From assembly GCA_964016985.1 (NCBI GenBank), contig OZ024830.1, positions 19,058,387 through 19,122,386 of the forward strand: 64,000 nucleotides of DNA, in the 5' to 3' direction. A program made the position numbers and the translations under genes. This stretch comes from Anodontia alba (taxonomy: Eukaryota > Mollusca > Bivalvia > Lucinida > Lucinidae). Each line of letters opens with the position of its first letter. Position 1 is the stretch's first letter. Under the pieces are notes generated by a model that ran no database searches, was not told the DNA's origin, and saw only the letters and a list, made by a program, of their open reading frames with translations. Shown one piece after another: positions 1-9,169 of this stretch.

Positions 1-144
1 TTTTACAATGATATAAACTTCTGCAGACTTTGAATGAAATGAATGCATCCCTTCAAAAGTTATTGAGAGGATAATACAAAAAATGTGACGATGATGCCAC
101 CGATGCCAACGGACATGATTCCTATGTGTCTGCCATGCTACACA

Positions 145-275
145 GGTGACACAAAAATTGCTGGATGAGTGGCAAACAGTGTAGACCCTGATGAGATGCT
201 GCATTCTGCAGCATCTCATTTAGGTCTATACTGTTTTAGGCCTGTCTGTCCAAATACATACAGTAAATATGTTAG
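145..275 (+). mobile_element. Family K hairpin element, partial
   Basis: A near-palindrome at 174-236 has arms starting AAACAGTGTAGACCC, followed by 'GGCCTGTCTGTCCAAATAC'. This matches the right half of the recurring family K (full copies near 54330 and 56550). The left half with the CTCCTTACCATACTTG segment is absent. Confidence 0.6.
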
Positions 276-829
276 AAATGCTTTTAATGAGTACCCTCAA
301 CATGTATTTTCCTGGAGAAATAAGACAGGTATAATGTGGATACCCTTCTTATCTGGAGCTCTGTATGTTGCATAAACATGGCACCAACTTTGTATTCCAT
401 TACATTACACTGAATATTGCTTATAATACTGATGAACAGAAAAGACCCTCACCAGATTGTTTTGATGTGCTGGCCTGAGCAGTGAGCTGTTTACATAATA
501 TGCTCAAAAGACCCCATATCTCATGGGATGGTACAGACAGAACAATGGACAAATGTTGTTCACATTATCTATATACAATTGTAAGAAAATACTTAAATAA
601 ATCAACAACAACAGCTAACATATTTATCCTGAATGTTTGAACAGCTATGCCCAAAATGTCTACTTTTCATAGAAAAATGTTCTCACAATTTTAAAAATTA
701 GTATTTGGAAATAACTGCACACTCTTTAAAGTATTAAATAGTACTCAAAAATATACTGTTATTATCAGTTCTGTTCAAAAGAAAATAAGTTATTACAGAG
801 CAAAAATGGTCCAATTTCACAAGGAGGCC
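276..829. other. No gene seen; AT-rich sequence
   Basis: Apart from scattered A/T runs I see no coding segment, hairpin element or tandem repeat. Open frames are short and lack recognisable protein motifs. Confidence 0.5.
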
Positions 830-990
830 TTCAGTTCAAACTTCAGATCATAAGGTCATGGGTTCAAATCCTGCTGGAGGCAAAATTCATGTCATGACTG
901 TACAGGGCTTCATTGCACAGAGCAATTCATTATTATCCTTCCATCTTCTCCATATAACTTAAATAATGTTGAAAGGGGCATATGTAAAAC
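830..990 (+). mobile_element. SINE family 2 (tRNA-derived) copy, degenerate head
   Basis: A box-B-like GGGTTCAAATCCTGCTGGAGG is followed by the family tail: cattgcac, ccttccatcttctcc, and a GTTGAAAGGGGCAT / AAAACACC end. The same order occurs at 3968-4138, 25248-25372 and, reversed, at 52520-52692. The A box is poorly preserved. Confidence 0.55.
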
Positions 991-997
991 ACCAAAT

Positions 998-1029
<32 letters not shown>

Positions 1030-1030
1030 C
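998..1030 (+). repeat. (ATC)n microsatellite at SINE tail
   Basis: About eleven uninterrupted CAT/ATC triplets lie directly after the SINE family 2 tail, a usual place for tail-derived simple repeats. Confidence 0.9.
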
Positions 1031-1149
1031 CAATGTCCAAACAGTAAGAGGGCCAAAAAAGCAGCACAATAGTGATGAAAAATGAAATTAGAAATACACA
1101 CTTTTCAGAATTATAGAGTCATTTCAGAACTTATTTTGGCAATATTCAT

Positions 1150-1690
1150 AAATACACCACAACCTCTTTGAAACACTATTGCTGGGATCCAAAGCAAAAA
1201 TCTTGTTAGCTGAATAACCAGGGCCCAATTGTTCAAAAATAACGATGATGTTAGTTAACATATCGTTAAAACTTTAATTATTAAATATTGTATATACACT
1301 AATTTTTTGCTGAAAAAAATGTGAGTAGCTTTTGCAAAAGCTACTCACATTTTTCCAGCAAAACACCTCTGAATAAGATATTGTACTTACTAGAACAGTT
1401 AACATTTTGACCACTAACGAGCTTGTTAACGACGCTTTGAACAACTGGGCCCAGGTTGTGTCCAAACAAAACTGTATAGATACATAATATGGAAAAAAGA
1501 CCATTTAAAATAGTCATTTTTCTATACAATCTATACCGTTTTGTTTGGATACATACAGATTAGGCTATAAAACTGACCATTTTAAATTATCATTTTCCTA
1601 TATAATCTATACATTTTTGTTTGACTACAACACTTTTGGGGTCCAGCTTTAAAGCATTTTATAACAGAAACTGTCTTAAATTATAAGAAT
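1150..1690 (-). mobile_element. Family E hairpin element, interrupted by a GGGCCC-family element
   Basis: The left end (CACCACAACCTCTTTGAAAC) is the reverse complement of the right end of the intact copy at 13945-14158. The remainder, with its 'tatagat...ctatac' hairpin arms and 'TTTTTGTTTG', resumes after 1452. The block between 1221 and 1452 is a foreign insertion. Confidence 0.6.
1221..1452. mobile_element. GGGCCC-family hairpin element, copy 1 (nested)
   Basis: Termini are GGGCCCAATTGTTC and the inverse, GAACAACTGGGCCC. The central hairpin has arms AAAATGTGAGTAGCTTTTGC. Four sister copies lie at 4683, 7915, 8348 and 24901. No long ORF; non-autonomous. Confidence 0.8.
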
Positions 1691-2169
1691 CTTTCAAGGG
1701 TGCATACAGAAAAAATGCTGTGTGGCATCATGAAGCTTGACGAGTGACATCTGTGATCCTAAGGCACAGATTTCCCTATACACACTGAACATCATGATGG
1801 ATTCTTTCTTTAGCATAGCTTTAATTTCCAGTGTTCCTTTATCTTTCTTATTGAATGCAGCACTCCTTTTGTACATAAGGAAGCTGATGTCAGTCATCTT
1901 GAAAGCTGACATTATTTGTCATGCTGCAATGATGTCAGCTTAGCAACAGAGTTAAGCACTGTCCAGCCAATGCATTGACTGACCACACATGAAGTGTTCC
2001 TTTTTCATTTTAGGTAGGATAGAGAGGTAAGTTAAGAATTTAAATCCCCAAGGAAAACACAGGATTTCTTTATCTGGTATGCAAGAACGAAATAGCTCAT
2101 TAAGAGGTTTCAGTGCATTCATAACTTTAGGGAGTTTGTAATGTTAGTTTATTTATCACACCATTCTCC
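1691..2169. other. No gene seen
   Basis: Short overlapping frames occur on both strands at 1694-1943 (68 and 72 codons), but neither carries a recognised motif. The antisense overlap suggests chance or an old palindromic element: 'gtcagtcatcttgaaagctgac' at 1889-1910 is locally self-complementary. Confidence 0.4.
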
Positions 2170-2475
2170 AAAGGTTGGTCGAGTTGAGGTTTTATGGCCC
2201 AGTCAACCCATTTGGGTCATGTTGAGTTGATCACTTTACCTAACCACACTTTTCCTGGGCAAGCTTAGTCCTCTAAGTGGTTAACCAGTATTTGGGCACT
2301 TTCATTTGCCAGAAACTGACAACTACCCTTCTTGAATCAGTGGAAAGGAGAGAATGACTACAGAAAATATTTCATGATCAATCTTTGCAAAAGAATGATG
2401 CTGGACTTGGTGGGTATCGAACCCAGGACCTGATCACCAGTTGGACACATATCCGACCAAGCCATCGAGGCTGGC
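2170..2475 (-). mobile_element. SINE family 1 (tRNA-derived), full copy
   Basis: Read on the minus strand, the right end is a tRNA-like head (GCC.GCCTCGATGGCTTGG with a B-box-like GGGTTCGATACCC). The body and 3' tail (TGGGCCATAAAACCTCAAC) match the copies at 18985 and 32153. Diverged. Confidence 0.75.
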
Positions 2476-2584
2476 CATTTTCCAAAGGCAACAAAAAAAT
2501 ATATTTTGACGATATTTACATAGCTGTATTGACCAAAAATATACAAAACAACTATCAATTTTCATCAGCTGTATGCTTGATATA

Positions 2585-2796
2585 TTCGGGTAGCATGCTG
2601 GGTAAAAAATTTAGCGGACAACATTTTGAAATAGTTTTCTTAGTTTGCCCAAAAAATAGACTTTGATATTACATGCAAATTGTCTCCTCAGGAGACAATT
2701 TGCATGAAATCACAAAGTCTATGTTCTGGGAAAAATAAGAAAAATATCATCAGTCTGTCCTCTGCTGAACTTGTCCAGAGAGTGGTAAAGATTAAT
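2585..2796. mobile_element. TTAA-D hairpin element
   Basis: Left terminus 'GCATGCTGGGTAAAA' and right subterminal 'CCAGAGAGTGGTAAAG'. The central hairpin has arms TGCAAATTGTCTCC around a short loop (about 2672-2706). Copies recur at 22696, 23560, 26390, 30959, 46092 and 53335. Confidence 0.7.
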
Positions 2797-2864
2797 AAAT
2801 ACAATCTAGGAATCAGAGGAGTTTAAGATTGGACGAGGTAGATAAAATTCAGCATATTTGGCCA

Positions 2865-3103
2865 TGAGGTTATAAAACTTTTTTCATGCTCAACTCAGCT
2901 GAGCACAAGCATGAAAATTGTCCTGCTTATAAATCTCAAATTACTAAACAATTGCAATTGTTTCATTGCAAAACATAGTGGAGCATGAAAATTTCTCTGC
3001 TAATAAATATGAAAATGCCAAATATCACTGGCATTTTCATATTATTAGCAGAGAAAATTTCAGGCTCAGCTGAGATGAGCATGAAAAATGTTTCATAACC
3101 TTG
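2865..3103. mobile_element. Family J terminal-inverted-repeat element
   Basis: Ends are GAGGTTATAAAACTTTTTTC and the inverse, ATGTTTCATAACCTTGG. Internally CATGCTCAACTCAGCTGAGC and GCTCAGCTGAGATGAGCATG mirror each other, and 'gaaaatgccaaatatcactggcattttc' is a short hairpin. Only copy recognised here. Confidence 0.6.
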
Positions 3104-3118
3104 GAGCCTGGCTACATA

Positions 3119-3328
3119 GTTCTAGATAAGGTGTTTTTTTTTCAACCAAAACGGATTGATATTTTTCTTTTTTCTCCACAAAAACATATATGTTCTAGTA
3201 CTTATCAGAAGTGCCTCACCAAGGCATATATTGTGATGCTGAGGTGCTTCTAATGAGCACCAACAACATATGTTTCTTGTGGACAAATAAAAAAAAATAC
3301 CTAATACCCACTCTTATCTAGAGCTTAT
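3119..3328. mobile_element. GTACTC-family hairpin element
   Basis: Ends are 'GTTCTAGATAAGG' and 'CTCTTATCTAGAGC'. Hairpin arms contain 'CAGAAGTGCCTC' and 'GAGGTGCTTCTAATGAG', flanked by 'TTTCTCCACAAAAACATAT'. One of about 13 copies. Confidence 0.7.
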
Positions 3329-3457
3329 GTGACAGCCCAAGTGAAACCCGAAGTTAATCAATAACAATTGGTGCCTAATACCACCAATTCTTTTATTTTT
3401 TTTCCATTTCATTCCAAAAATGCTTAATTTAGGTAATATCAATTCACAAAGTTTTCT

Positions 3458-3632
3458 TACCCTAGATACCCTAAGTACTCGACAGACAGAGGCCTGTGCA
3501 AACAATGTAAACCAGGGTATACACTGTGTTCTACTCATCCAGCAGTTTCAGTAGGTAGTAAAATGGACTTTTCCAGATTTTAGGAAAGTATGGTTAGGAG
3601 TTAAGGCACCCAAATCCAAATATTAGGATATG
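3458..3632. mobile_element. Family K element with collapsed hairpin
   Basis: Contains the K termini ('ACCCTAAGTACT', 'AGGCCTGT', 'CATCCAGCAGTTT', 'AAAGTATGGTTAGGAGTT'). The central hairpin is reduced to 'CAAACAATGTAAACCAGGGTATACACTGTG', having lost most of its stem. Confidence 0.55.
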
Positions 3633-3638
3633 TACATT

Positions 3639-3697
3639 TCCCCTCCCCTACCTACCCTGCCCCGCCCACCACCCCCACCACCCACCCCACCCTCCAA
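3639..3697. repeat. C-rich tract; G-quadruplex-capable minus strand
   Basis: About 60 bases almost free of G on the plus strand, with many CCC/CCCC blocks. The minus strand therefore has more than eight G runs of three or more with short spacers. No other tract of this composition exists in the window. Confidence 0.85.
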
Positions 3698-3792
3698 AAT
3701 ATGGCAATATTTATGTGAATTACCTCATTGGGAAGTCTGAATCAATGTCACATCTTACTTTCTGGGAAAACATCACTTATTTGTCATCTGCT

Positions 3793-3916
3793 AAATTAAG
3801 ATGCCCCACCCACTTTTAATTATCTGCCAATCAGATTACTTGATCCTGGTTGTTGATACAGTGTAAATCCAGATCTGTTGGCAGAGCATATCTGGGTTCA
3901 GCAGGTCCAGGGTTAA
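3793..3916 (+). mobile_element. Family A TTAA element, truncated, hairpin largely lost
   Basis: Begins inside the family A left arm (AAATTAAGATGCC, AGCCAATCAGATTACTTGATC-like) and ends with TTCAGCAGGTCCAGGGTTAA. The usual stem is reduced to 'CAGTGTAAATCCAGATCTG'. Confidence 0.65.
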
Positions 3917-3967
3917 TTAACCTGAACAATTAAGTGGATTATTTTATTCATATCTTGCCCCAAGAAG

Positions 3968-4138
3968 TGTTGGGTGGCTGAGTGGTTAGCGCTCCCGATC
4001 ACAAGGTCCCAGGCTTGAATCCCACTGGAGGATGAATTCAACATGACCTTACAGCACCAAAGCCTTTCATTATCAACCTTCATCATCTCAATATGACTTA
4101 AATATTGTTGTATAGGACATAAAACACCAAATTATTAT
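3968..4138 (+). mobile_element. SINE family 2 (tRNA-derived)
   Basis: A-box-like GGTGGCTGAGTGGTTAGCGC and B-box-like GGCTTGAATCCC are spaced as in a tRNA gene with a Leu/Ser-like head. They are followed by the family tail (CAACCTTCATCATCTC, ACATAAAACACC). Best-preserved promoter of this SINE family in the window. Confidence 0.75.
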
Positions 4139-4361
4139 CAACTCCGTATTTGCCTGAATCCAATATCTCCTTCATCTGGAATAATTTAACTTGTAAAACA
4201 AGAATCCAGATAAAAATTCTATCCTTTGAAATATTTTATTTCTCTACATTAATATACTTTTTTGGGTCTCATTACTTAAGAAAAATAAGAAATATACTAT
4301 TACTTTGACCTGCAACATACCATAATAACTCCAAATACTGAGAAAGATAATCTATGGAAAT

Positions 4362-4680
4362 TTACCATAAATGTAGGGACACTTCACTCCTTACCATACT
4401 TGCCTGAACTTCAAACAAATGCATTTCACTACCAGCTAAGCTGTTTAAAATTGCTGGACTGAGTGGCAAACAGTGCAGAGTCTGATAAGACACTGTGTTC
4501 CAGGGTCTAACCTGGGTTTACACACTTTCAGCAGACCAATTACAACCTTGTCTCTGAATTTGAATGCTTTTGCTGTTTACCTGGTAGGTTTTTTCAGACA
4601 GTGAAATGAACTTGTTCATGTATTAGGACAAGTATGGTAAGGAGTGACCTTGTCCCAATATTTAGGGTAATTACAGTAAC
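4362..4680 (+). mobile_element. Family K element(s), rearranged
   Basis: Contains 'TACCATAAATGTAGGGACAC', 'CTCCTTACCATACTTG', 'AAATTGCTGGACTGAGTGGC' and a degenerate hairpin (4470-4530). The right end is 'AGGACAAGTATGGTAAGGAG ... AATATTTAGGGTAA'. Both K outer arms are present although the stem is decayed. Confidence 0.55.
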
Positions 4681-4682
4681 CA

Positions 4683-4925
4683 GAGCCCAGTTGTTCAAAA
4701 CTAACTATGTTATTAGTTAACGTATCATTAAAACTGATTATTCAGTATGGCATATATGCTAATATTTTTGCTGAAAAAATGTGAGTAGCTTTTGCATTTG
4801 CAAAAGCTACTCACATTTTTTTCAGCAAAAATACCAGTATATCAGATACTGTACTTACTGGAACAGTTAAAATTTTAACAACTAACAAGCTTGTTAAGGT
4901 AACAATGCTTTGAACAACTGGGCCC
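4683..4925. mobile_element. GGGCCC-family hairpin element, copy 2
   Basis: Inverse termini (GAGCCCAGTTGTTC / GAACAACTGGGCCC). A near-perfect stem AAAAATGTGAGTAGCTTTTGC with its mirror spans about 4775-4821. Confidence 0.85.
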
Positions 4926-4947
4926 TGAATTTTGTTTTTGCCCCAGT

Positions 4948-5254
4948 TGTTTGTTTGTGTTGAGGTTTTACAGACCAGTCAACCCAATGGGGTCATGTTG
5001 AGCATGGCCACTTTACTTAACCACACTTTTACTGGGAAGGCTTAGTCCTCTAAGTAGTTATCCAGTATTGTGCACATTCTTTCACCAGAAACTGACAACT
5101 GCCCTTCTTGAATCAACTGAAGGAAGAGAATGACCACAGAAAATATTTCATGATCAAATTGTCACAAAAGAATGTTGCCGACCTGGCAGGGTCAAACCCT
5201 CAACCTCCTGATTACCAGTCGGACGAGCATCCAATCGAACTACCGAGGCCGACC
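4948..5254 (-). mobile_element. SINE family 1 (tRNA-derived), full copy
   Basis: The tRNA-like head at the right end on the minus strand (GCCTCGGTAGTTCGATTGG, B-box GAGGGTTTGACCC) is followed by the body and the 3' tail ending in CCTCAACACAAAC. Longer and less diverged than the copy at 2170. Confidence 0.75.
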
Positions 5255-5394
5255 TTGCCCGAGTTGTTACTATACATTCAACAATATCTGATACTGTTTT
5301 TTTGTGACAATAGCACAATAAAATACTTATGAAACAAAAAATCACAACATGCTTTGAAGCTGCTCCCGCCATGTGTTAAAGTCAAATTTCAACA

Positions 5395-5610
5395 GCTTTA
5401 TCGCATGAGCCAACATACGACAAACTCTACAATAAGACTTGTGTGATCAGCAAAGACAGATCAGCCTGCACATCTGCACTGTCTGGTCAGAGTCTTCACT
5501 GACTGCATGTGCCTTCTACAGCCTCCAGGCTATCCGATAAGAGATAAACAAGAACCCTTACCATACTAAGTGGATGTGCAGGCTGATCCGAGTCTTTGCT
5601 GGTCACATAG
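5395..5610. repeat. Family M repeat ('CAGCCTGCACATCTGCAC')
   Basis: Contains 'AGATCAGCCTGCACATCTGC', 'GTCTGGTCAGAGTCTTCACTG' and an inverted 'GGATGTGCAGGCTGATCCGAG'. Related pieces lie at 7010-7190, 7795-7900, 8158-8235 and 29575-29700. Class unknown. Confidence 0.45.
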
Positions 5611-5611
5611 G

Positions 5612-5900
5612 CATCATGAAAACACACCTATATAATTTAGACCCCCTTAAACCCCACTTTTATATAGTAAAACTGGGGTTTACAGGGGTATGCATTATTT
5701 TTCTTATTTCTGCTCAAAAACATAGATTGTGGGTACTCGTTAGAACCGCCTCGCCGAGGCGGTTCTAACGAGTACCCACAATCTATGTTTTGAGCAGAAA
5801 TATGAAAAATATCTGATTTTTTTATCCGAAAATTTTATGTTTTTGGAGGTAAAATTTTTTTATATATTTGAATAGGCGCATTTTCGTAATGGGTAATTAT
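5612..5900 (+). mobile_element. Family D' hairpin element, copy 1
   Basis: A GC-clamped stem 'GTTAGAACCGCCTCG' / 'CGAGGCGGTTCTAAC' is embedded in longer arms reading CATAGATTGTGGGTACTC. A left flank 'CCCCTTAAACCCCACTTT' and right flank 'TATTTGAATAGGCGC' are shared with 14570-14855 almost base for base, so the two copies are recent. Confidence 0.8.
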
Positions 5901-6029
5901 AGGTTTTCTCATGCACTGGCTCATCTTGTGTGTGTAGTAGTAATAGTATAGCTCTCCACATCATAAAATGCTGGCAGGAGATATGGTAAATTTTATAAAT
6001 ATTTGAAAGGTAAATTCTTAAATTAATTT

Positions 6030-6235
6030 AAGGGGACTGGACAGGTAAACCCATACCACTTAGGGAGACAACTATAGCGACTTTCTGTTTGATGCCATGC
6101 AAATGAAGACCCATTCTGAAAATGGGTCTATTCAAAAAGGAAAATGCTCCCCTTTCCTTCTAAAGTTGACCCCTTTCTAGAAGAGAGCAAAAACAAGGTT
6201 TGGAAGAGTCACCTCTCCTGAAAGTGTTTCCTCTT
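6030..6235. mobile_element. Family H hairpin element, diverged
   Basis: Matches the 'AAAGGGGACTGGA ... GGGAGACAACT ... CCCTTTCTAGAAG' outline of the elements at 44690, 55080 and 56085. The central stem 'GACCCATTCTGAAAATGGGTC' is short. Confidence 0.45.
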
Positions 6236-6274
6236 ATCTTTATTGGTAGAAAATAAAGTGAGTTGCATAACCCC

Positions 6275-6446
6275 AGATAAGAGAGGGTAGCCACATAATA
6301 TTTTTCTTATTTCTCCTCAAGAATATGTGGTATTATTAGAAGTGTCTCGGTGAGGTGCTTCTAATGAGTACCCACATCATATGTCTTTTTGGAGAAATAA
6401 GACATCAATACTTTTTGATTAAAAATAGTGCTTTATCTGGAACTAT
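6275..6446. mobile_element. GTACTC-family hairpin element
   Basis: Stem arms 'TTAGAAGTGTCTCG' / 'GAGGTGCTTCTAATGAG' with the flanking 'TTCTTATTTCTCC' / 'GGAGAAATAAGA' mirror. Left end CCAGATAAGAG, right end TTTATCTGGAACTATGG. Confidence 0.7.
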
Positions 6447-6566
6447 GGAGTAAGCAGGTAACAATGAGGTAAATATTTACTGTAACTGACATTGCAACAA
6501 CCACATTTCCTCTGTGAGGCATTAATAGAATGCTGGTAATAAAGCCTCAAAACTGACTCATGATGT

Positions 6567-6779
6567 TTAACCCTTATCCTGCTGAATAATTTAATTAGCC
6601 ACACCCATTTCTGACCATCAGCCAATCAGATTACATCGTAAAATGTTTTCGTTCAAAATCACAAACTGAATGACAAACAGTGTAGATCCTGATCAGATGG
6701 CTTCTTCAGAAGCCATCTGATCTTGATCTACACTGTTTGCAAAGGTAGGGGTTGTCGTGAACAGCAGGATAAGGGTTAA
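6567..6779 (+). mobile_element. Family A TTAA element, copy A1
   Basis: Flanked by TTAA. Termini CCCTTATCCTGCTGAA and inverse CAGCAGGATAAGGG. The hairpin carries a stem tip 'GATGGCTTCTTCAGAAGCC'. No ORF. Confidence 0.85.
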
Positions 6780-7009
6780 CATTACCCCCTTTCATCCATC
6801 AACTATAAGTAGAACTCACTATTAACAAAATCCAAAACTAGCATTTATTGGTCATTATTTCACCCATTTAATGAATATTTAAATATTTTTTTCTTTCATA
6901 TCTTTTGCTAAGAACAAAAGATCCATGCTGATATAGGTTCAAACAACACATCAAGCAGAATTTCCAATGTTGAGAGACGTGAGACATAATGTCAGAAAAC
7001 ATACCTTTG

Positions 7010-7190
7010 GATACGTGCACCCAGTGAAGATTCAGATCAGTCTGCTCATTTCTGCAGTCTGCTCAGAATCTTCACTCAGCACATTTTGGATGGCCAAGAA
7101 TGGAAAGTTTCTACATGCAGACAATGAAGACTAATCAGACTGCACAAATGTGCAGGCTAATCTGAGTATTCATTGGAAGCATATGTTAAA
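7010..7190. repeat. Family M repeat, copy 2
   Basis: Shows 'GATTCAGATCAGTCTGC', 'TCTGCTCAGAATCTTCACTC' and an inverted 'GTGCAGGCTAATCTGAGT'. Same modular content as 5395-5610. Confidence 0.4.
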
Positions 7191-7217
7191 AGGACAGCCT
7201 TCTCACATTGCTAGATT

Positions 7218-7490
7218 TTGATTGTGTTGGGGTTTAACGACACGTCAACCCTTGTGGGTCATTTTGTGTCGTCTCCCAGAGAAAGGGAGAAGAGTGATAG
7301 AAGAGATAGTCGAAGAGATGAAAGAGAGGAACAGGGAAGAAAGAGGAACAGGAATGAAAGTGAAGAAACAGAAGAAATAAAAGCCTTGCGCAACTGTAAG
7401 CCAATATCAGTTGGACGCCCCGGTGACATAAGATACATGACACCTTCGCACCACCCGACCATCCCCATTGCCGTTCAGGTGATATGATAT
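7218..7490. other. Unclassified segment with purine-rich block and SINE-like left end
   Basis: The left end 'GTGTTGGGGTTTAACGAC' plus 'GTCAACCCTTGTGGGTCAT' resembles the SINE family 1 tail. It is followed by about 110 nt of almost pure purine (7272-7380), then a better-mixed stretch ending GGTGATATGA. An 89-codon frame encodes an Arg/Glu-rich run; an antisense frame of equal length argues against coding. I do not assign a function. Confidence 0.35.
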
Positions 7491-7794
7491 TTATAAAACA
7501 CATGCAGTGCTATTAATGGAAATTTTCAGTTGTCAAGGTATTGCAGCAATATAATTGCCATTTATTCAAATTGTTTTTTGTGTCTTTTTAGTGTTTTTTT
7601 TTTTTTCAATAATAGGTGCAACATCTCCCATTCTATGTTTTTCAAATCACAATGTATGTTTTTATGAAGAACTGAAGAAAATTATCCCAAGAATTATCAT
7701 CAAATACTCCTGCTTAACAATTCCTCTGCTACAGTGAAGCCCTGATCAGAATGTCCAAAAACAAATGCAGGCAACATGAGAAAATGTACCTTCT
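7491..7794. other. No gene seen; AT-rich
   Basis: Contains T and A runs and no recognisable repeat or protein motif. Confidence 0.5.
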
Positions 7795-7914
7795 GACAGG
7801 TATGCCCATCGAAAATTTAAATCAGCCTGTGCATGTGTGCAGTCTGATCAATCCTGGTTGTCCACATGTAAAAACTTTGCATCCTTTGCTAACCAAATTG
7901 CACCGTAAAGAGCT

Positions 7915-8158
7915 GGGCCCAGCTGTTCGAAACTAACGATGTCATCAGTTTACATATCATTATAACTTTGATCATTAAATATGGCATATATGCTAATACT
8001 TTTGCTGAAAAAATGTGAGTAGCTTTTGCATTTGCAAAAGCTACTCACATTTTTTCAGCAAAAATACCGGTGAGTTTGATATTGTACTTACTAGAACAGT
8101 TAACATTTAGACCACTAACCAGCTCATTAAGCTAATGATGCTTTGAACAACTGGGCCC
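7915..8158. mobile_element. GGGCCC-family hairpin element, copy 3
   Basis: Termini GGGCCCAGCTGTTCG and GAACAACTGGGCCC. A perfect stem AAAAAATGTGAGTAGCTTTTGC is centred near 8033. Confidence 0.85.
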
Positions 8159-8347
8159 TGATTAGACTGCATAAATTAGCAGGCTGATCTGAATCTTCAC
8201 TGGGCTCACATGTCTGAAGGTACATTTGTGATGTTGCCACCCAATGTGGGCCTTCACTTTACACACATGCAACAAGGCCTGTTTCAGCCTGGCATGCCCT
8301 GCATCATATTCAGAAACATGCTAGGCTTAATGTTGAATAAAATCATG

Positions 8348-8572
8348 GCCCAGTTGTTCGAAGCATCGTTACCTTAACAAACTTGTTAATGACAAACTTG
8401 TTAATTGTTGTAGCTCAGATGTTTTCAAATACATTGATATTTTTGCTGCAAAAAAAAAAGTGAGTAGCTTCATTTGTTCAGCAAAAATGTCAGTGTAGTT
8501 TCCATATTTCAAAACAGAAATTTCAATGTCATGTTAGCTAACAACTTTGTTAAGTTCTGAACAACTGGGCCC
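8348..8572. mobile_element. GGGCCC-family hairpin element, copy 4, asymmetric stem
   Basis: Termini GGCCCAGTTGTTCG and CTGAACAACTGGGCCC. Only one stem arm is intact ('AAAGTGAGTAGCTTC'); the other is missing, so the central palindrome has been lost. Confidence 0.75.
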
Positions 8573-8713
8573 ATAGTGTCAACAATGTTCATACAGCTTT
8601 TGGCAAGTGTACTCATCAAAAATGCCATATCCTATAAACAGTATGCATGGAAATTATGCACCAATTATTTTTTTACTGGTTGCAGCATCTGTCTATGTGT
8701 CCATTCCATCCAC

Positions 8714-8848
8714 TCAACTTGTTTTCTTTTCCTCCTTAACAATATATATGTATTTATTGCTGCCAATAGCAACCTTGGGACGTTTGCCGTGATGATCATT
8801 GTCTATACAGTACACACTCTGGTTTAGGTCCAACAACTGACCAGTTGT
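8714..8848 (-). CDS. WD40-repeat protein, terminal coding exon
   Basis: On the minus strand a good acceptor (TTGAATGTTTTCAG) precedes 44 codons and a TGA stop at 8714-8716. The peptide begins TTGQLLDLNQSVYCIDNDHH and ends KYIYIVKEEKKTS. It starts in phase 0, as required by the exon at 13145-13303, and completes a final beta-propeller blade. The intron joining the two is the one that holds the 80-bp array. No clear AATAAA was identified downstream. The WD family identity rests on the upstream exons; no orthologue was named with confidence. Confidence 0.82.
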   Translation of the reverse strand, partial: TTGQLLDLNQSVYCIDNDHHGKRPKVAIGSNKYIYIVKEEKKTS

Positions 8849-8897
8849 CTGAAAACATTCAAATCACAAAATTAGTTCAAAGGTGTATAAAGAGTGT

Positions 8898-9142
8898 TTA
8901 ACCCTTAAAATGCCAAGAAAAACTGCATCTGAAAATGTCATCTGTTTATGTCGTCTGCTGAATATTCTTGCAGACTTTTCAAACCTATTTTTGCATACAG
9001 GCAAACAGTGTGGACCCTGATCAGACTGCTCCTAAAGGAGCAGTCTGATCTGGGTCCACACTGTTTGCAAAAATGACTTTTAAAATCAAAAGCGGATGAC
9101 AAAGCAGAAGACAATAGTTGTGATTGGCAGTTTAAGGGTTAA
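8898..9142 (+). mobile_element. TTAA-B hairpin element
   Basis: TTAA-flanked, with termini CCCTTAAAATGCCAAG and inverse 'TTGGCAGTTTAAGGG'. Hairpin: 'CAAACAGTGTGGACCC' with tip 'GACTGCTCCTAAAGGAGCAGTC'. The subterminal GCAGA(A/C)GACAA motif is present on the right. Confidence 0.85.
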
Positions 9143-9169
9143 TATCTAAAACATGTTTGTAAAACACTA

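Noticed and set aside
7218..7503. Arg/Glu-rich 89-codon protein
   Set aside because: The purine-rich strand gives equal-length frames on both strands; no start context, and the left end looks like a SINE tail.
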